Part shown: positions 61,310 to 64,000 of the stretch, piece after piece | How positions within the stretch are numbered: position 1 is the stretch's first letter | How the letters are laid out: every line of letters starts with the position of its first letter | Assembly: GCF_030811475.1 (NCBI RefSeq) | Contig: NZ_JAUSQV010000001.1 | Span: forward strand, 2,801,001-2,865,000 | DNA from: Nakamurella flavida | GTDB lineage: Bacteria; Actinomycetota; Actinomycetes; Mycobacteriales; Nakamurellaceae | Length of the DNA: 64,000 nt | Direction: 5' to 3' | Notes under the pieces: generated by a model | The model's database searches: none | What the model saw: the letters and a program-made list of their open reading frames with translations, nothing else | What the model was told of the DNA's origin: nothing | Program-made: the position numbers and the translations under genes

Positions 61310-61323
61310 GCGGCCGGCGCCGG

Positions 61324-64000
61324 TCAGGCCGGCACCAAAGCCCGGTCCAGCCGCAGCTCGTGGTCACCGGGGGCGGCCACGTCGTCGTCGTGGGTCACGC
61401 ACACGACGACCCGGCCGGCGAGTGCCGTCCGCAGGTCGCGGATCAGCGCCCGGGCCGTCGGTGGGTCGAGGTGGGCGGTGGGCTCGTCCAGCAGGACGAC
61501 GCCCCGGTCGGCCAGCAGCGCCCGGGCGGCGGCCAGCCGCCGCCGTTCGCCGCCGGACAGGGCCGCCCCGCCGGACCCGACGGGGGTGTCCAGCCCGGCG
61601 GGCATGGTGGCGACCAGTGCGGTGAGGCCGACCGCGGCCAACGCCGTGTGCATCCGGTCGTCGTCGATCTCGCCGCGGGGTCGGGCCACGGCCAGATTGG
61701 CCCGCAACGACGACGCGAACACGTGGGACTCCTGCGGCAACCAGGCCATCGCGGCCCGGATGTCGTCGCCCAGCACATCGGCGGACCGGACCGCAGTGGC
61801 CGCAACACCCGTGCCGGCCAGTTCGTACTGACCGTCACGCGGACGCAGACCGGCCAGCAGCACGGCCAGCAGGGTCGACTTGCCGCTCCCGGACGGTCCG
61901 CGGACGACCAGCCAGCCGTCGCGGGCGGCGGTGAAGTCGATGTGCTGCAGCACATCCGGGCCGCCCGGCCACCCGGCGACCAGGTCGGCGGCCGCCAGCG
62001 CGGTCACCGGGTGCGGGGCCGCCACCGGCAGGGCCGGGTCGGGCGCGACCGGCGCGGCCAGCACCCCGTCCACCCGCGACCGGACGTCGACCCACGCCCC
62101 GCGCCGCTGCCGGGCCGCGACCAGGCCGGTCAACGGCTCGGCCAGCGCCAGCGGCGTCAACGCCAGCAACGCGACCACCGGACCGGTCAGCCCGCCCGCC
62201 CAGGCCAGGAAGGCCGCCGCCACCGCGGCCGCCCCGGTGACCCCGGAGACGACCCCGGCGCTCCACGCTCCGGCCCGCACCCCGACGCGGGCCGCCGCAC
62301 CCTGGCGGTCGACCACCGTGCGGACCCGTCCCAGGGCGGCGCCGGTCATCCCGTGCACGCGAAGGTCCACGGCCCCGTCCAGCACGGTCGTGCACTCCCG
62401 CAGGGCGGCGACCCGCAGGGTGGCCTCGTCCCGCGCGGCGCCCGCGTCGACCCGCCGGTGCAGCAGGGCGACCACGCCGACACCGAGCAGCACCAGCAGC
62501 AGCACCGCGCCGGCGACCGAGGGGGACACCACGGCCAGTACGCCCACGCTGACCAGCACGGTGATCGCGGCGACCAGCGGTGGGGTCAGCACCCGCACCG
62601 AGAGGTCCTGCAGCAGCGCGATGTCGCCGACCACCCGGCCCAGGGCGGCGCCCGGGGCGCGCTCGGCGGTGATGCCCTGGCGGGCCAGCGCGGTCCACAC
62701 CCGGACCCGGGTGTCCGCGGCCAGCCGCAGGGCCGCATCGTGCACCGTCAACCGCTCCCACCAGCGCAGCACCGCCCGGCCCAGGCCGCAGGCCCGGACC
62801 CCGACGATGACGGTCAGCAGGGTGAGCACCGGCGGCAGCTCGGCCGCCCGGACCACCAACCAGCCGGACAGCGCGGTCAGCGCCACCCCGGCCAGGCTGG
62901 TCAGGGTGCCCGCCGCGACCGCCCGGACCAGGGCCCGGCGCGGCCAGGCCAGGCCGGCGGGGGGACGGGCGGACACGAACGGACCGGGAACCACGGGCAG
63001 CGCGGCGATCTCGTGATCGGGGGATCCCGCCCCGGCGGCGGGAGCCGCTCCGGTGGTCGGTTCGGCGCTCGGCGACCGCCCGTCCAGGGTGACCACCCGG
63101 TCGGCCAGGCGCAGCAGGCGGGTGTCGTGGGTGACCAGGACGACGGTGATGCGGCCGCGCAGCTCGTCGATCACCGCGGCGACGCGGGCGGCCGAGCGGG
63201 CGTCGAGATGGGCGGTCGGCTCGTCGAGCAGCAGCAGCTCGGCGCCGAGCTCCACCCGGACCAGGGCCCGGGCCAGCGCGACGCGCTGCAGCTCACCCGG
63301 GGACAGCGACAGGCACCGCCGGTCGGCCAGGTCCGACGCGCCGACCCGGGCCAGGGCGGCCGCGACCACGGCCCGGCCGGTCGACGTCGCCGCGGACCCG
63401 GCGTGGACCAGCAGTTCGGCGGTGACCGTGTCGGCCGTGGTCCGGGGATGCTGCAGGGCCACCGCCGCCCGGGCGGGCACGCCGGCGAGCGTGCCGCCCA
63501 CCACGGCGTCCAGCGGCACGGCGCCGGCCAGCGCGGCCAGCAGGGTGGACTTCCCGCAGCCGGACGGCCCGGCCAACGCGAGCACCTCCCCGGAGCGGAT
63601 GAGGAGTGAGGTCGGGGGGAGCGCCGGCGTGCTGCGTTCCGGGTAGCCGACCGTGAGGTCGGTGAGGACGACGGGCCCGCTGCCGGCCTCGGTGGCCGCA
63701 GGCACCGGGGCGGCGAGCACCGCCCGGGCCTGCGCGGCGGCCAGGGCGGCGTCGGCGTTGGCGTGGAACGCCGCCCCCAGGGCGCGGAGCGGCGCGAACG
63801 CCTCGGGAGCGAGCAGGATCGCGGTCAGCCCGACGGCCAGCGTCAGATGCCCCTCGAGCAGGCGCAGCCCGACCGTCACCGCGACCAGGGCGACGGCCAG
63901 GGTGGCGATGAGCTCCAGCACCAGGGCGGACAGGAACGCCAGCCGCAGCGTGGCCGTCGTCGTCCGGCGGTACCGCTCGCCCAGACCGGCCAGGGCCGCG
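61324..64000 (-). CDS. cydDC: fused CydDC thiol/haem ABC exporter, 5' end outside window
   Basis: At least 891 residues, running off the right edge. The visible part begins in the last transmembrane region of a CydD-like half (LGERYRRTTTATLRLAFLS), then its ABC domain: Walker A GPSGCGKST, signature LSPGELQRVALARAL, Walker B LLLLDEPTAHLD. A second membrane domain (CydC-like, about six helices) and ABC domain follow: GPSGSGKST, LSGGERRRLAAARAL, VVLLDEPTAHLD. CydDC exports cysteine/glutathione and is needed for cytochrome bd assembly. A single fused polypeptide occurs in several actinobacteria. The direction of transcription means cydAB may lie beyond the window edge. Confidence 0.9.
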   Translation of the reverse strand, partial: AALAGLGERYRRTTTATLRLAFLSALVLELIATLAVALVAVTVGLRLLEGHLTLAVGLTAILLAPEAFAPLRALGAAFHANADAALAAAQARAVLAAPVPAATEAGSGPVVLTDLTVGYPERSTPALPPTSLLIRSGEVLALAGPSGCGKSTLLAALAGAVPLDAVVGGTLAGVPARAAVALQHPRTTADTVTAELLVHAGSAATSTGRAVVAAALARVGASDLADRRCLSLSPGELQRVALARALVRVELGAELLLLDEPTAHLDARSAARVAAVIDELRGRITVVLVTHDTRLLRLADRVVTLDGRSPSAEPTTGAAPAAGAGSPDHEIAALPVVPGPFVSARPPAGLAWPRRALVRAVAAGTLTSLAGVALTALSGWLVVRAAELPPVLTLLTVIVGVRACGLGRAVLRWWERLTVHDAALRLAADTRVRVWTALARQGITAERAPGAALGRVVGDIALLQDLSVRVLTPPLVAAITVLVSVGVLAVVSPSVAGAVLLLVLLGVGVVALLHRRVDAGAARDEATLRVAALRECTTVLDGAVDLRVHGMTGAALGRVRTVVDRQGAAARVGVRAGAWSAGVVSGVTGAAAVAAAFLAWAGGLTGPVVALLALTPLALAEPLTGLVAARQRRGAWVDVRSRVDGVLAAPVAPDPALPVAAPHPVTALAAADLVAGWPGGPDVLQHIDFTAARDGWLVVRGPSGSGKSTLLAVLLAGLRPRDGQYELAGTGVAATAVRSADVLGDDIRAAMAWLPQESHVFASSLRANLAVARPRGEIDDDRMHTALAAVGLTALVATMPAGLDTPVGSGGAALSGGERRRLAAARALLADRGVVLLDEPTAHLDPPTARALIRDLRTALAGRVVVCVTHDDDVAAPGDHELRLDRALVPA

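Noticed and set aside
1-64000. CRISPR arrays, insertion sequences, prophage genes, tRNA or rRNA genes
   Set aside because: No regularly spaced 25-40-bp repeats with unique spacers, no transposase or integrase motifs, no tRNA T-loop signature in a cloverleaf context, and no rRNA-like stretch was seen. This was by reading only, without covariance models.

Overview
The window comes from the chromosome of a high-GC Actinomycetota. Third codon positions are almost all G or C, GTG starts and ATGA/GTGA stop-start overlaps are common, and several families are typical of the phylum: a DUF222/13E12-type HNH protein under a LexA-like box, an ECF42-type sigma factor with a DGPF protein, DUF2630, a LAxTG sortase substrate, fused CydDC and a PhoX phosphatase with a Tat signal. 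A Nakamurella-like or related lineage is plausible, but I cannot fix the genus. There is no phage, insertion sequence, CRISPR array, tRNA or rRNA. It looks like a metabolic and regulatory stretch of a soil-type genome, rich in DeoR/IclR-regulated catabolic modules.

Layout. 1-2.1 kb: end of a flavin monooxygenase operon (SsuD-like, DUF1684, SsuE-like reductase). 2-5.1 kb: a long secreted DUF11-type repeat protein with a LASTG sorting signal. 5.5-8.3 kb: UbiA-type prenyltransferase and a NarL-type two-component pair. 8.3-12.2 kb: SulP transporter with divergent MerR regulator, NhaA antiporter, YnfA protein. 12.7-15 kb: DUF222-HNH protein with an SOS-like box over its start codon. 15.1-17.6 kb: isochorismatase-like hydrolase, VOC protein, a striking pentamer-repeat tract, pyridoxal kinase. 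18-20.4 kb: DeoC-like aldolase and FGGY (xylulokinase-like) kinase. 20.5-22.9 kb: DGPF protein, ECF42-like sigma factor, GNAT. 22.9-30 kb: DeoR regulator, amidase, flotillin/NfeD pair, threonine ammonia-lyase, GlsB-type membrane protein, orphan LuxR-type response regulator. 30-36.8 kb: amidohydrolase, PhoX, and a DeoR regulator followed by two zinc dehydrogenases. 36.8-38.9 kb: GAF-EAL c-di-GMP phosphodiesterase divergent from a STAS protein. 38.9-47.2 kb: hydantoinase/oxoprolinase subunits HyuA and HyuB, separated by 2.8 kb that holds a 110-bp tandem repeat and three unrelated genes, then a double-length IclR regulator. 47.2-48.8 kb: DeoR regulator and NudK-like pyrophosphatase. 48.8-56.1 kb: a seven-gene minus-strand operon. 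56.3-61.3 kb: methyltransferase, DUF2630, NlpC/P60-like protein, Fic protein, TetR/SDR divergent pair. 61.3 kb to the end: fused CydDC exporter running off the window.

The most coherent candidate for an undescribed system is the operon at 48772-56120. A polar amino-acid ABC importer (binding lipoprotein, permease, ATPase) is followed, with gaps or overlaps of a few bases apart from one of about 80 bp, by a sarcosine/N-methyltryptophan-oxidase-like flavoenzyme, an M20 deacylase/peptidase, a PaiB-like FMN-binding protein and a YtcJ-like amidohydrolase. A perfect 12+6+12 palindrome lies upstream. The set would suit import and stepwise release of an N-substituted (N-methyl, N-acyl or N-formyl) amino acid or amine. 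Other points of interest: three genes where a strong Shine-Dalgarno sequence precedes a near-cognate codon (ATC, ATC, CTG) rather than ATG/GTG/TTG, an ECF42-type promoter in front of the DGPF gene, and several well-formed inverted repeats in promoter positions.
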